From Streptomyces sp. CA-210063 (GTDB lineage: Bacteria > Actinomycetota > Actinomycetes > Streptomycetales > Streptomycetaceae): a DNA stretch of 64,000 nucleotides. The stretch covers positions 3,286,001 through 3,350,000 of the forward strand of contig NZ_CP102512.1 of assembly GCF_024612015.1 (NCBI RefSeq), given 5' to 3'. This document shows, one piece after another, positions 43,865 to 53,298 of this stretch. The translations under genes were made by a program, and so were the position numbers. The notes beneath the pieces were generated by a model. The model saw nothing but the letters and a program-made list of their open reading frames with translations. It was not told the DNA's origin and searched no databases. Positions within the stretch are counted from its first letter, which is position 1. Every line of letters begins with the position of its first letter.

Positions 43865-45115
43865 TCAGCGTCGAGCAACACCCTCCGCCCGAGCAGCCGC
43901 GGCCACCGCCGCCGTCACCGCCGGAGCGACCCGCTCATCGAACGGCGAGGGGATGACGTAGTCGGCCGCGAGGTCGTCCCCGACGACCGACGCCAGCGCC
44001 TCGGCCGCCGCAAGCTTCATGCCCTCGGTGATCCGGGAGGCCCGCACCTGGAGGGCGCCCGCGAAGATGCCCGGGAAGGCGAGGACGTTGTTGATCTGGT
44101 TCGGGTAGTCGGAGCGCCCGGTCGCGACGACGGCCGCGTACTTGTGGGCCACGTCCGGGTGCACCTCGGGGTTCGGGTTGGCCATGGCGAAGACGAACGC
44201 GCCCTCGGCCATCGAGGCCACCGCCGCCTCCGGGACCGTACCGCCGGAGACGCCGATGAAGACGTCCGCGCCCGCGAGGGCGTCCTCCAGGGAGCCCGAG
44301 AGCCCGGCCTTGTTGGTGAGCTCGGCGAGGTCCCGCTTGACCGGCGTGAGGTCCTCGCGGTCCACGGAGACGATGCCCTTGCGGTCGGCGACCGCGACGT
44401 CACCGAGACCGGCCTCCAGCAGCATCTTGGCGATGGCGACGCCCGCCGCGCCCGCGCCGGAGATCACGGCCCGCAGATCGCCGAGCCCACGGCCGGTCAG
44501 CCGAGCGGCGTTCCGGAGAGCCGCCAGCGTCACGACCGCCGTACCGTGCTGGTCGTCGTGGAAGACCGGGATGTCCAGGGCTTCCTGGAGCCGCTTCTCG
44601 ATCTCGAAGCAGCGGGGCGCCGAGATGTCCTCCAGGTTCACGCCACCGAAGGAGGGCGCGAGGCGGACCACGGTCTCGATGATCTCGTCGACGTCCGTGC
44701 AGGCGAGCGCGATCGGCACCGCGTCGACGCCGCCGAACTGCTTGAAGAGGATCGCCTTGCCCTCCATCACCGGGAGGGAGGCCTCGGGGCCGATGTCGCC
44801 GAGACCGAGGACCGCCGTACCGTCCGTCACGACGGCGACGACCGACGACTTCCACGTGTAGTCGTTGACCAGGTCCGGCTGCTCGGCGATGGCGGTGCAC
44901 ACGCGCGCGACGCCGGGCGTGTAGGCCAGGGACAGGTCGTCCTTGTCACGGATCGGCACGGTGGCCTGCACGGCCATCTTGCCGCCGCGGTGCAGCGCGA
45001 AAGCGGGGTCGAAGGGGTCGAAGGAGTCGACGGAATTGAGCGGCTCCCCGCCGCCTTCCTGACCCGTACTGCCGTCGCTGCTCTCGGTGCGAGGATTGAC
45101 AATCTCCGCTGCCAC
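43865..45115 (-). CDS. NAD-dependent malic enzyme
   Basis: The 416-residue protein starts at a GTG. It has the malic N-terminal domain (PFDPAFALHRGGKMAVQATVPIRDKDDLSLAYTPGVARVC, and catalytic Tyr in AYTPG) and the NAD-binding domain (VISGAGAAGVAIAKMLLEAG). The metal site is in VFHDDQHGTAVV. It oxidatively decarboxylates malate to pyruvate. The length is typical of the small bacterial type. It is divergent from an amino-acid ABC importer, with 609 bp between them. The gene belongs to a conserved neighbourhood of Streptomyces. Confidence 0.94.
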   Translation of the reverse strand: MAAEIVNPRTESSDGSTGQEGGGEPLNSVDSFDPFDPAFALHRGGKMAVQATVPIRDKDDLSLAYTPGVARVCTAIAEQPDLVNDYTWKSSVVAVVTDGTAVLGLGDIGPEASLPVMEGKAILFKQFGGVDAVPIALACTDVDEIIETVVRLAPSFGGVNLEDISAPRCFEIEKRLQEALDIPVFHDDQHGTAVVTLAALRNAARLTGRGLGDLRAVISGAGAAGVAIAKMLLEAGLGDVAVADRKGIVSVDREDLTPVKRDLAELTNKAGLSGSLEDALAGADVFIGVSGGTVPEAAVASMAEGAFVFAMANPNPEVHPDVAHKYAAVVATGRSDYPNQINNVLAFPGIFAGALQVRASRITEGMKLAAAEALASVVGDDLAADYVIPSPFDERVAPAVTAAVAAAARAEGVARR

Positions 45116-45724
45116 TTGTTGTACCCCTTAGGTCTTCATGGTTTGAGGGTGACCGCTCCCGGTTCGGGGGCGGGCGGGCACCGCGTAAGGCCCAGGTCAC
45201 CGATACGTACGGCGACGCCTGCGGGCTCAGACGCGACGGGCGCGCCGCACACGCGCCCTGGGCCCCGGATGAGGGGTGTAAGGAACCTTCTTACCGGACG
45301 GACGGCATCGACGACGAGTGCACACGTCTTCATACCTCGAAGGTCACAACTCGAAGGTCAATTGAAGACGATCACGGGTGGTTCGACTCATCGAAGGATG
45401 ACGGGACAAGTCGGATCACGTCATGACAAATCCGGTACAGGCGCGAGTGCGGAGTTCGCGGCCGACCGCATCCTGAGATGCGCCGAAGATCTTCCGGCCG
45501 GAAGGGGGGATTCCCGCACAAGATCCGGCGTGATCACCTCGTCCGCAGCGGTTCATGGGGCCATTCGGGGGTCACCCGTTATCCGATTTTGACATGGGGG
45601 GCCATCTGAATGCACATGCACGAATGGCAAGATGCCGTAATCACACGAGGTCGCCACACTCGAAGACGCGTGTTAATCGTCGACCTGTCGGCAACTCCAC
45701 ACCACCCCGCCGGAGGAACCCACC
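45116..45724. other. Divergent control region of malic enzyme and ABC importer
   Basis: 609 bp without a supported gene. Repeated short motifs stand out: gaaggtcacaactcgaaggtcaa (45341-45363) and catcgaaggatgac (45392-45405). The direct repeat gaaggtcaNaN-type suggests an operator. A ribosome-site-like CCGGAGGAACCCACC precedes the importer start at 45725. Confidence 0.4.
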
Positions 45725-46687
45725 ATGACCGCAAGCACCACCTGTCGTACGACCGGCCTGCGCTCCCGGACAGCCGCGGTCGGAGCGATCGCGGTCGCGG
45801 GCGCCCTGCTGCTCACCGGCTGCGGTGACCAGACCAAGAAGGACAACGGTTCCGACACCGCCTCCACCAGCGCGGCCCCGCTGGCCGACAAGCTGCCGGC
45901 GGCGCTCCGGGACAAGGGCGTGATCAACGTCGGGTCGGACATCGCGTACGCCCCGGTCGAGTACAAGGACAGCTCCGGCAAGGTCGTCGGCATCGACATC
46001 GACATAGCCGAGGCGATGGGCAAGCAGCTCGGTGTGGAGTTCAAGTTCCAGAACGCCACCTTCGACACCCTCATCGGTGGTCTGGCGGCCAAGCGGTACG
46101 ACATCGCGATGTCGGCCATGACCGACACCAAGGACCGCCAGGAGGGCGTCGACGCCGACACCGGCAAGAAGGTCGGCGCCGGCGTGGACTTCGTCGACTA
46201 CTTCACCGCGGGTGTCTCGCTGTACACCAACGCGGGTGACGACCAGTCCATCAAGAGCTGGGACGACCTGTGCGGCAAGACGATCGCCGTGCAGCGCAAC
46301 ACGTTCTCGCACGACCTCGCCAAGGAGCAGGCGACGAAGTGCAAGGACGACAAGAAGAAGGAACTCAAGATCGAGGACTTCGCCACCAACCCCGAGGCCG
46401 AGACCCGGATGCGTTCCAAGGGCGCGGACGTCGTCTCCGCCGACTACCCGGTCGCCGCGTACTCGGTGAAGACCTCCGGTGGCGGCAAGTACTTCGAGAT
46501 CGTCGGCGACCAGGTCGAGGCGGGCCCGTACGGCATCGCCGTGGCGAAGGACAACACCGAGCTGCGTGACGCGCTCCAGGCCGCCGTCCAGGCGATCATC
46601 GACAACGGCGAGTACGAGAAGATCATCAAGAAGTGGGGCGTCGAGGACGGCTCCGTCACCGAGGCCAAGATCAACGGCGGTTCCTGA
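45725..46687 (+). CDS. Amino-acid ABC transporter substrate-binding lipoprotein
   Basis: The 320-residue protein has a lipoprotein signal (about 15-32) ending in the lipobox LLTGC (Cys33). The family 3 (polar amino acid) binding fold follows: GVINVGSDIAYAPVEYKDSSGKVVGIDIDIAEAMG, TFDTLIGGLAAKRYDIAMSAMTDTKDR and YPVAAYSVKTSGG. The Arg/Asp pair typical for the alpha-amino group is in MTDTKDR. It delivers substrate to the permease encoded 30 bp downstream. Exact amino acid unknown. Strong ribosome site GGAGGAACCCACC. Confidence 0.92.
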   Translation: MTASTTCRTTGLRSRTAAVGAIAVAGALLLTGCGDQTKKDNGSDTASTSAAPLADKLPAALRDKGVINVGSDIAYAPVEYKDSSGKVVGIDIDIAEAMGKQLGVEFKFQNATFDTLIGGLAAKRYDIAMSAMTDTKDRQEGVDADTGKKVGAGVDFVDYFTAGVSLYTNAGDDQSIKSWDDLCGKTIAVQRNTFSHDLAKEQATKCKDDKKKELKIEDFATNPEAETRMRSKGADVVSADYPVAAYSVKTSGGGKYFEIVGDQVEAGPYGIAVAKDNTELRDALQAAVQAIIDNGEYEKIIKKWGVEDGSVTEAKINGGS

Positions 46688-46717
46688 TTCTCGGCTCGGT
46701 TCTGAAAGGCACCACCT

Positions 46718-47659
46718 GTGACTGTTGACGTCAGCAAGACGGACGGTCCCTCGGACACTCCCCCCGCCGGACCGGAGGCCATCAAGGCCATCCCGGTCCG
46801 GCACCCGGGGCGCTATGTGTCCGCGGCCATCGCGCTCGCTCTCCTCGGCGCGATCGTCTACGCGTTCGCGCAGGCGAAGAAGATCAACTGGGGTGCGGTC
46901 CCCGACTACTTCTTCGACGACCGCATCATCGAGGGCGTCCTGAACACCCTCCTGCTCACCGTGCTCTCCATGGTGATCGGCATCGTCGGCGGCATCCTGC
47001 TCGCCGTGATGCGGCTGTCCAAGAACCCGGTGACCTCGTCGATCGCCTGGTTCTACATCTGGTTCTTCCGCGGCACACCGGTCCTGGTCCAGCTCTTCGT
47101 CTGGTTCAACCTGGGCCTGGTCTTCGAGTACATCAACCTCGGCCCGATCTACAAGGACTACTGGTCCTCGTTCATGACGCCGCTGCTGACGGCGCTGCTC
47201 GGCCTCGGTCTCAACGAGGCCGCGTACATGGCGGAGATCTGCCGCGCCGGTCTGCTCTCGGTCGACGAGGGCCAGACCGAGGCGTCGCACGCGCTCGGCA
47301 TGAGCCACACCAAGACGCTGCGCCGGATCGTGATCCCGCAGGCGATGCGCGTGATCGTGCCGCCGACGGGCAACGAGGTCATCAACATGCTGAAGACCAC
47401 GTCGCTCGTCTCGACGGTGCAGTACGTGGACCTGCTGAAAGCGGCCCAGGACATCGGCCAGGGCTCCGGCGCCATCGTGGAGATGCTGTTCCTCGCCGCC
47501 GCCTGGTACCTGATCCTGACCAGCGTCTTCAGCGTCGGGCAGTACTACCTGGAGAGGCACTACGCGAAGGGCTCCTCCCGGACCCTCCCGCCGACGCCGG
47601 TCCAGCGTTTCAAGGCGGCCGTGCTGCCCGTGCGCCGCCCGAAGGGAGTCTCGGCATGA
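46718..47659 (+). CDS. Amino-acid ABC transporter permease
   Basis: The 313-residue protein starts at a GTG. It has a cytoplasmic head (about 1-25), one extra helix (about 31-47) and the HisM/GlnP-type permease domain (about 72-285) with EAA loop [43 protein letters not shown]. Only one permease gene is present, so it probably acts as a homodimer. The gene lies between the binding protein and the ATPase, with a 4-bp overlap with the latter. Confidence 0.95.
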   Translation: MTVDVSKTDGPSDTPPAGPEAIKAIPVRHPGRYVSAAIALALLGAIVYAFAQAKKINWGAVPDYFFDDRIIEGVLNTLLLTVLSMVIGIVGGILLAVMRLSKNPVTSSIAWFYIWFFRGTPVLVQLFVWFNLGLVFEYINLGPIYKDYWSSFMTPLLTALLGLGLNEAAYMAEICRAGLLSVDEGQTEASHALGMSHTKTLRRIVIPQAMRVIVPPTGNEVINMLKTTSLVSTVQYVDLLKAAQDIGQGSGAIVEMLFLAAAWYLILTSVFSVGQYYLERHYAKGSSRTLPPTPVQRFKAAVLPVRRPKGVSA

Positions 47660-48417
47660 CCGCCATGGTGAAGGCCGAGGGCATCCACAAGTCCTTCGGT
47701 CCCGTCGAGGTCCTGAAGGGCATCGACCTGGAGGTGCAGACAGGTGAGGTGTTCTGCCTCATCGGCCCGTCCGGCTCCGGCAAGTCGACCTTCCTGAGGT
47801 GCATCAACCACCTCGAGAAGATCAACGCCGGGCGGCTGTACGTCGACGGCGAGCTGGTCGGCTACCGCCAGAAGGGCGACAAGCTGTACGAGCTCAAGGA
47901 CAACGAGGTCGCGCTCAAGCGCCGTGACATCGGCATGGTGTTCCAGCGCTTCAATCTGTTCCCGCACATGACGGCCACCGAGAACGTCATGGAGGCGCCG
48001 GTCCAGGTGAAGGGCGTCAGCAGGGCCCAGGCCCGCGAGCGCGCCCGTGAGCTGCTCGAACGCGTCGGCCTCGGCGACAAGGCGGGCAACTACCCGTCCC
48101 AGCTCTCCGGCGGCCAGCAGCAGCGTGTGGCGATCGCCCGGGCGCTGGCCATGGAGCCGAAGCTGATGCTCTTCGACGAGCCGACCTCGGCGCTCGACCC
48201 GGAACTGGTCGGCGACGTCCTCGACGTCATGCGCGACCTGGCCGAGTCCGGTATGACCATGGTCGTCGTCACCCACGAGATGGGCTTCGCCCGCGAGGTC
48301 GGCGACAGCCTGGTCTTCATGGACGGCGGTGTGGTGGTCGAGTCCGGCAACCCCCGTGACGTGCTGACGAACCCGCAGGAAGAGCGGACGCAGTCGTTCC
48401 TCTCCAAGGTCCTCTGA
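47656..48417 (+). CDS. Amino-acid ABC transporter ATP-binding protein
   Basis: The 253-residue ATPase (GlnQ/HisP type) has Walker [14 protein letters not shown] (about 36-48), Q-loop [12 protein letters not shown], signature [15 protein letters not shown] (about 152-166), Walker [14 protein letters not shown] and H-loop [11 protein letters not shown] overlaps the permease stop. The last six codons plus stop are followed by a 20-bp imperfect copy (48421-48440), a fresh tandem duplication that lies after the stop. Confidence 0.97.
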   Translation: MTAMVKAEGIHKSFGPVEVLKGIDLEVQTGEVFCLIGPSGSGKSTFLRCINHLEKINAGRLYVDGELVGYRQKGDKLYELKDNEVALKRRDIGMVFQRFNLFPHMTATENVMEAPVQVKGVSRAQARERARELLERVGLGDKAGNYPSQLSGGQQQRVAIARALAMEPKLMLFDEPTSALDPELVGDVLDVMRDLAESGMTMVVVTHEMGFAREVGDSLVFMDGGVVVESGNPRDVLTNPQEERTQSFLSKVL

Positions 48418-48440
48418 CGCTCTCCAAGGTCCCCTGACGG
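48401..48440 (+). repeat. 20-bp tandem duplication across ABC ATPase stop
   Basis: tctccaaggtcctctgacgc (48401-48420) is followed directly by tctccaaggtcccctgacgg (48421-48440), 18 of 20 identical. The second copy lies after the TGA and does not change the protein. Confidence 0.85.
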
Positions 48441-48452
48441 AACGTTTCATGG

Positions 48453-48488
48453 GTGAGGGGCGGTACGGATTCCCGTACCGCCCCTCAC
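48453..48488. terminator. Bidirectional terminator
   Basis: A 16-bp perfect stem: gtgaggggcggtacgg (48453-48468), loop attc, ccgtaccgcccctcac (48473-48488), placed between convergent genes (ABC ATPase and methyltransferase). No T-run, so it can act for both strands. Confidence 0.88.
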
Positions 48489-48531
48489 TCGCGCCCGGCC
48501 GGCCTACGTCACCGCTCCCGCGCCCGGCGGT

Positions 48532-49290
48532 CTACTTGACCGCCAGCACCATCGCGTCGGAGGGCGAGCGCCACACCGCGCGGGCCTCGGCGAAGCCCTT
48601 CTCGCGCAGGACGCGGGCATGCCAGTCGACGCTCTGGAATTCGCCGTCGGCGTGGTCGCCGTAGATCTCGAACCGCCGGGCCGTCGGCGCGCCGAGGACG
48701 GGGTCCTGGGCGGCGAGCTGCCACCATTCGGCCCAGTCGACGACACCGCTCGCCTTGGCTTGTTCCATGCCGGCGTGGCGGTGCGCGCGCTCCGCCGCGT
48801 TGATCCGGGGCGTCGACTCGTCGATCATGTGGTCCGCGTTCATGAAGACACCGCCGTCGCGGACGAGCTCCGCGACCTGACCGTAGAGGGCGGCGAGGGG
48901 TTCGCTGTGCAGCCAGTGCAGGGCTGTGGCCGTCAGGACGGCGTCGTACGAGTCGTACGGCAGCCGCGTGGTCCAGTCGGGGTCGGTGAGGTCGGCGGTG
49001 ACGAAGGTGACCCGCCGGTCGCCCTCGAACGTGCCCTCGGCGATGGTGAGGAGCGCGGGGTCGAGGTCGACGCCGGTGCTGACGGCCTTCGGGAACCGTT
49101 CGAACAGCCTGGACGTGATGGAACCCGTACCGCAGGCGAGGTCGAGGACGCGGGGCTCGGGGCCGGCGAAGGCCTCGACCATGTCCAGCATCACGCGGAA
49201 CCGTTCCTCGCGGTCCGGCAGATACCACTCCTGCTGCCGGTCCCAGCTCTCCTGCCAGGCGTGCCAGTCGGTTCCGGTCGTGGTGGTCAT
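48532..49290 (-). CDS. Class I SAM-dependent methyltransferase
   Basis: The 252-residue protein (ATG 49290) has the methyltransferase motif I VLDLACGTGSITSRL (about 48-62), an acidic motif II (GVDLDPALLTIAE), and motifs III-IV (FVTADLTDPDW, YDAVLTATALHWL). It is a cytosolic small-molecule methyltransferase of unknown substrate. The frame is open further upstream to 49392, but the ATG at 49290 behind GAGGAAGGGGCC is the better start. It is divergent from the CGNR gene, 116 bp apart. Confidence 0.9.
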   Translation of the reverse strand: MTTTTGTDWHAWQESWDRQQEWYLPDREERFRVMLDMVEAFAGPEPRVLDLACGTGSITSRLFERFPKAVSTGVDLDPALLTIAEGTFEGDRRVTFVTADLTDPDWTTRLPYDSYDAVLTATALHWLHSEPLAALYGQVAELVRDGGVFMNADHMIDESTPRINAAERAHRHAGMEQAKASGVVDWAEWWQLAAQDPVLGAPTARRFEIYGDHADGEFQSVDWHARVLREKGFAEARAVWRSPSDAMVLAVK

Positions 49291-49406
49291 ACAGGCCCCT
49301 TCCTCCGCGTACTGCTTCTTCCCCATACCGCGTAATACCCTGTAAGCACGAGCAGCTGTTACCTGACCCGCACCACGACGATAGAGCGCCACGGTAAGGA
49401 CTACAA

Positions 49407-50036
49407 GTGGAACTGGCCTATTACTCGGACTACGCCGTACGCCTCGTCAACACCGAGGAGCCGGCGCGGGGCAAGGACGCGCTCACCTCGGTCGACGCCG
49501 TCCGCGATCTCTTCGGGGGAAACCAGTCGGCGGCCCGGCGCGCGACGGACGCCGACGTCACCCGGTTCCGTTCGGTGCGGGCCCGGCTGCGCTCGGTCTT
49601 CGAGGCGGCGGACGACGGCGACGAGACACTCGCCGTGGACCTGTTGAACTCGCTCCTGCTGGAGTTCCCGGTGAGCCCGCAGATCTCCGGGCACGACTTC
49701 CGGGACGACGACGGCCGCCCGCTGTGGCACATGCACCTGGCGGACCATCCCTCGAACGCGACCGCGGGCTATGCGGCGATCGCGGCCATGGGCCTGGCCT
49801 TCCACCTCACCGAGTACGGCGTGGACCGGCTCGGTCTGTGCGAGGCCGCGCCGTGCCGCAACGCCTACCTCGACACCTCCACCAACCGCTCCCGGCGCTA
49901 CTGCTCGGACCGCTGCGCGACCCGGGCCAACGTGGCGGCCTACCGCGCCCGCAAACGCCTGGAGGCGGACCGGTCGCCGAGCACGGGACGGGCGGCCGAG
50001 AGCGCCCAGCGGGCGAGCGCGAACGGCGAGCGCTGA
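49407..50036 (+). CDS. CGNR zinc-finger protein
   Basis: The 209-residue protein starts at a GTG. It has an N-terminal ABATE-like stress-response domain (about 1-150: YYSDYAVRLVNTEEPARG, RLRSVFEAADDGDETLAVDLLNSLL) and a C-terminal CGNR zinc finger (about 160-195: APCRNAYLDTSTNRSRRYCSDRCATRANVAAYRARK), a putative nucleic-acid binding treble clef. It probably acts as a transcriptional regulator. Its last 97 bases overlap antisense with the sodX gene. Conserved next to sodX-sodN in Streptomyces. Confidence 0.9.
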   Translation: MELAYYSDYAVRLVNTEEPARGKDALTSVDAVRDLFGGNQSAARRATDADVTRFRSVRARLRSVFEAADDGDETLAVDLLNSLLLEFPVSPQISGHDFRDDDGRPLWHMHLADHPSNATAGYAAIAAMGLAFHLTEYGVDRLGLCEAAPCRNAYLDTSTNRSRRYCSDRCATRANVAAYRARKRLEADRSPSTGRAAESAQRASANGER

Positions 50037-50377
50037 CCGCCGGCGGCCCGGGGCCGGTAACGGAACCGCACCTTCCCCAGGACCAGTTCGTCGGGCACGA
50101 CCCCGTAGTCGGTGCTGTCCCCACCCGCGTACGCGTTGTCCCCGAGCACCCACCAGCCGCCGTCGCGCCGCTCGGCGGCCCGTTTGACGACGAGCAGGTC
50201 CTGCTGGAAGGGGTGCCGCAGCACGACCACGTCACCGACCCCGAGGCGTGCCCCGTAGTGGACGAGCAGCTGGTCCCCGTGGCGCAGCGTCGGGACCATG
50301 GAGGGTCCCGTGACCTCGGCCACCCCGAAGGGCAGGAGGACCTTCCCCCGCTCGCTCTCCTGCGACAGCTCCGGCAT
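49940..50377 (-). CDS. sodX: Nickel superoxide dismutase maturation protease SodX
   Basis: The 145-residue protein is an S26 (signal peptidase-like) serine protease. The catalytic Ser is in VTGPSMVPTLRHGD (about residue 26) and the general-base Lys in LLVVKRAAERRDG (about 65). It also has GDNAYAGGDSTDYG. There is no membrane helix, as expected for SodX, which cuts the pro-peptide from SodN in the cytoplasm. It is divergent from sodN (145 bp between starts). Its 3' end overlaps the CGNR gene by 97 bp. Confidence 0.92.
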   Translation of the reverse strand: MPELSQESERGKVLLPFGVAEVTGPSMVPTLRHGDQLLVHYGARLGVGDVVVLRHPFQQDLLVVKRAAERRDGGWWVLGDNAYAGGDSTDYGVVPDELVLGKVRFRYRPRAAGGQRSPFALARWALSAARPVLGDRSASRRLRAR

Positions 50378-50522
50378 CACCCGGCACCTCCCCGGTACGT
50401 TCCTCCACCAGTCCAGTCTGACCCCGGACTTTTGTCCTAAGCCCATGGGGGCACTCGCGAAAACCACTCTCGCAGGGAGTAATGTCCCACCTGAGAAGAC
50501 GATCACGAGGAAGGAATGCTCC

Positions 50523-50918
50523 ATGCTTTCCCGCCTGTTTGCCCCCAAGGTCAAGGTCAGCGCACACTGCGACCTGCCCTGCGGTGTGTACGACCCGGCC
50601 CAGGCCCGCATCGAGGCGGAGTCGGTGAAGGCCGTGCAGGAGAAGATGGCCGCCAACGACGACCCGCACTTCCAGGCTCGCGCGACCGTCATCAAGGAGC
50701 AGCGCGCCGAGCTCGCCAAGCACCACGTCTCGGTGCTGTGGAGCGACTACTTCAAGCCCCCGCACTTCGAGAAGTACCCGGAGCTGCACCAGCTGGTCAA
50801 CGACACCCTGAAGGCCCTCTCGGCCGCCAAGGCGTCCACCGACCCGGCGACGGGCCAGAAGGCGCTCGACTACATCGCCCAGATCGACAAGATCTTCTGG
50901 GAGACCAAGAAGGCCTGA
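50523..50918 (+). CDS. sodN: Nickel-containing superoxide dismutase
   Basis: The 131-residue protein has a 14-residue pro-peptide (MLSRLFAPKVKVSA) and, after it, the Ni-hook HCDLPCGVYDPAQ whose His1, Cys2 and Cys6 bind nickel once SodX cleaves. The rest is the four-helix bundle. It destroys superoxide in the cytoplasm. The start follows GAGGAAGGAATGCTCC. In Streptomyces its mRNA is repressed by the small RNA s-SodF when nickel is low; the leader sequence here could pair, though I have not shown it. The last 19 bp of the gene and the terminator are repeated at 58404. Confidence 0.97.
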   Translation: MLSRLFAPKVKVSAHCDLPCGVYDPAQARIEAESVKAVQEKMAANDDPHFQARATVIKEQRAELAKHHVSVLWSDYFKPPHFEKYPELHQLVNDTLKALSAAKASTDPATGQKALDYIAQIDKIFWETKKA

Positions 50919-50959
50919 CCCGGCCCCTCTCGACCGCACCCGGTCCGTTTGCCGCCGTC
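50900..50959 (+). repeat. Left 60-bp direct repeat (attachment site, sodN 3' end)
   Basis: Identical to 58404-58463. It covers the last 19 bases of sodN including TGA and the following terminator start. Beyond 50959 the two copies remain clearly alike for about 40 bases with scattered differences. Confidence 0.9.
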
Positions 50960-50997
50960 TTGTACGGGGGTGTGACGGGTCGGGTGCGGTTGTGTTT
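50933..50997 (+). terminator. sodN terminator (left copy)
   Basis: accgcacccg (50933-50942) pairs with cgggtgcggt (50981-50990), followed by tgtgttt. The inner stem is mismatched compared with the right copy at 58437, suggesting this copy came in with the element. Confidence 0.65.
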
Positions 50998-51050
50998 CGG
51001 CGGCCGTACCACGGAGGAACAAGGCCCGTGCCCGCGGCCGCCACCGCTGT

Positions 51051-51869
51051 TCAACGACGGCAGACCAGGATGCCGCCCATGCAATGGATCTCGAACGCCC
51101 CGTTTCGCACGAGGTGGCCGCCGAGGATGGCACGGGCCCGCTCGATCGTCGCGTCGAACGGCACATCGTGCTGATCCGCCCACGCCCGATAGGAAGCCAT
51201 GTGGGCGATGACCGGCTCGGGATCGTGCACCGTGATGGTGCCGGGCAGTTCGATCGTCTCCACGCGGCCGAACTCCTCCCCCAGGAAGGCCACGGCCTTC
51301 TCCAGAGAGAAACGGGCGCTGAGCGAGATGCGTGCCGGGCCTCGTCCGGTGCCGAGGACATCACCCGCCGCCCGCTGCCACAGGTCGTCGAGTTCTGCCT
51401 TGTCCCGGTCGCTGTTGGTGGAGGCGATCACCAGCCCGTCACGGGCGACGACGCGGGACAGCTCCCTGACTGTCTGGGAGATGTCGGGGACGTGGTAGAG
51501 CATGTGCAGCGCCAGGGCAGCGTCGACGCTCGCCGTCGCCAACGGCAGGCGAGTGGCGTCCGCCACGGCGACGGGACCGGGCACCCCGGCGAGGATGCCG
51601 GGAGCGATGTCCAGACCCAGCAGGGCCAGATCGGGCCGGTCCTCGTGGAGCCGCTGGATGAACTTGCCGTTGCCGCAGCCGACATCGACCACGCGCCCGC
51701 GCACGCCGCGCAGCTGCTCGGCAACGATGCCAGGCAGGTCGTAGCGCGGCCTCTGCCACTGGTAGAGCGACTGGCGGGCGGCCAGGTCCCGGTCGCTGTT
51801 GTAGGCGCTCCCGGCGAGGCGGCCCCGGTCGGTGACGGCGGCGTCGTGTGCGGCAGACAGTTCGGTCAT
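51051..51869 (-). CDS. Class I SAM-dependent methyltransferase
   Basis: The 272-residue protein has motif I VVDVGCGNGKFIQRLHEDRP (about 60-79), motif II LLGLDIAPGIL, motif III VAVADATRLPLATASVDAALALHMLYHV and motif IV near VARDGLVIASTNSD. It is a UbiE/Methyltransf_11-like small-molecule methyltransferase, substrate unknown. The ATG overlaps the stop of the XRE regulator gene (ATGA), so the two are co-translated on the minus strand. It is the leftmost gene of the element. Confidence 0.9.
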   Translation of the reverse strand: MTELSAAHDAAVTDRGRLAGSAYNSDRDLAARQSLYQWQRPRYDLPGIVAEQLRGVRGRVVDVGCGNGKFIQRLHEDRPDLALLGLDIAPGILAGVPGPVAVADATRLPLATASVDAALALHMLYHVPDISQTVRELSRVVARDGLVIASTNSDRDKAELDDLWQRAAGDVLGTGRGPARISLSARFSLEKAVAFLGEEFGRVETIELPGTITVHDPEPVIAHMASYRAWADQHDVPFDATIERARAILGGHLVRNGAFEIHCMGGILVCRR

Positions 51870-53194
51870 GTCGGCAGCTCCGGAGGGTGGGCGGCGGGTG
51901 AGGCCGCGAGGACGGCCGTGTGCTGGAGGCGTTCGCGTAGGTGTACGGCCTGCGCGGCTCCACCGTACTGCGACCCGCTCAGCTCCTGGCTGAGAGCGAT
52001 AAGCCGACGCACGATGCTGGCCGACATGCGCTCAGGAGCGGAGCCGAGGACGAAGCCGAGCATCGCCTCGGTGCCGTCCAGGTCACCCAGGAGCAGATGG
52101 CCGCGGGCGAGATCGACATGGGCGGCGAACAGGTCACCGACGGACTGATCGTCGTCCTCGGCGCTGCGGTAGAGCCGGATCGCCGTGTCCGCGCTGGCGA
52201 TGGCCTGCTGGACATGTTCCCGCCCGCCCACGGCCAAGTGGCTCGTCCCGGCATACGCGAACTGCTTGGCAGCCGGGAAGGCGAAGATGCCCGGCACCTC
52301 GTCGTAGCCGGTCAGCGCCTCGCGGAAACGCTCGGCGTCCGCAAGAGCGGCCACCGCTCCCACCCGGTCTCCGACTATGGCCAGCGCCCGCGCCTCCAGG
52401 CTCGCCAGTCGGGCTCCGATGCTGCCGCGAGCCCGGTAGTGGCGGCCGGCCTGCGCCAGCCGCGCCGCCTGCTCGTACCGCCCGGTCCAGTAGGCGATCA
52501 GGGACTCCACGGCCCGCACCCAGGCCAACATCCCTTCGTGCCCGGCCGCCTCCGCGCACGCCCGGGCCGTGCGGGCGTGCGTGGCCGCTGAGTCGTAGTC
52601 GCCCAGGTCCAAGCACACATGCGCGGACAATCCACACAGCCGGGAGGCCGCGACGTACAGATCGACGGTCTGCCGAGGACGCTGACGCCCGCGCAGCAAC
52701 TCGAACGCACCGTCCCGCAACCGCTTGATCTCGACGTACAGCTCCAGCAGCGGATGGCTCACGTAGGCGCGGGCGAGCCGACCCACATCTGCTTCCAGCT
52801 GCTCGACGACGAACTCGTCGGCGTTGCGCAGCGCGATGAACCGAGCGAAGTCGGCCGACATCACCGCGTCCGCCGAGACGGCACCCGCACCAGAGCTCGA
52901 AGGCACCGCAGACCGCGTCGGCGAGGACCCTGTGGTGCCGTCCCCACCCTGGCGGCTCTTGGTAACCGCCACGGCGCGGTCGAGGACGGTGACATCGACG
53001 CCGAACACCTGCGCCAGGTGTTTCCGGGTGTACGGGACCGGGATACGCGCCTCGCGCTCGTAACGCCCAATCTCCTTGCCGGTCTTGGCTGCACGCCCCT
53101 CCAGGGCGTTGTACTCGTCAGCTACTCGCTGCTGTGTCCAGCCGCGCGTGGTGCGCAGCCGAACGAGCAACGCGCCGATCCCCGTGTCGCCCAT
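51866..53194 (-). CDS. XRE family regulator with TPR-like C-terminus
   Basis: The 442-residue protein (ATG 53194) has an XRE-like DNA-binding head (about 6-75: IGALLVRLRTTRGWTQQRVADEYNALEGRAAKTGKEIGRYERE...HLAQVFGVD), a linker rich in Ser/Thr/Pro, and a helical TPR-type region (about 130-435: HARTARACAEAAGHEGMLAW, ARLAQAGRHYRARG, GHLLLGDLDGTEAMLGFVLG). It is divergent from the ATP-binding gene (104 bp) and co-translated with the methyltransferase. It probably controls both sides of this divergent promoter. Confidence 0.85.
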   Translation of the reverse strand: MGDTGIGALLVRLRTTRGWTQQRVADEYNALEGRAAKTGKEIGRYEREARIPVPYTRKHLAQVFGVDVTVLDRAVAVTKSRQGGDGTTGSSPTRSAVPSSSGAGAVSADAVMSADFARFIALRNADEFVVEQLEADVGRLARAYVSHPLLELYVEIKRLRDGAFELLRGRQRPRQTVDLYVAASRLCGLSAHVCLDLGDYDSAATHARTARACAEAAGHEGMLAWVRAVESLIAYWTGRYEQAARLAQAGRHYRARGSIGARLASLEARALAIVGDRVGAVAALADAERFREALTGYDEVPGIFAFPAAKQFAYAGTSHLAVGGREHVQQAIASADTAIRLYRSAEDDDQSVGDLFAAHVDLARGHLLLGDLDGTEAMLGFVLGSAPERMSASIVRRLIALSQELSGSQYGGAAQAVHLRERLQHTAVLAASPAAHPPELPT

Positions 53195-53298
53195 CCCTCT
53201 CCCCGGAGCGCGCTGAACCCTGGCCCCCATAGTGGCCCCCGATATGGCCCCCACGCTGGCTCCCGACCCGAACGAGCGACGGAGGTTGGCTATTGGCC

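Noticed and set aside
50900..50959. Tandem terminators as the only reason for the direct repeat
   Set aside because: The repeat includes 19 bases of coding sequence and stop of sodN, which terminator reuse would not explain.
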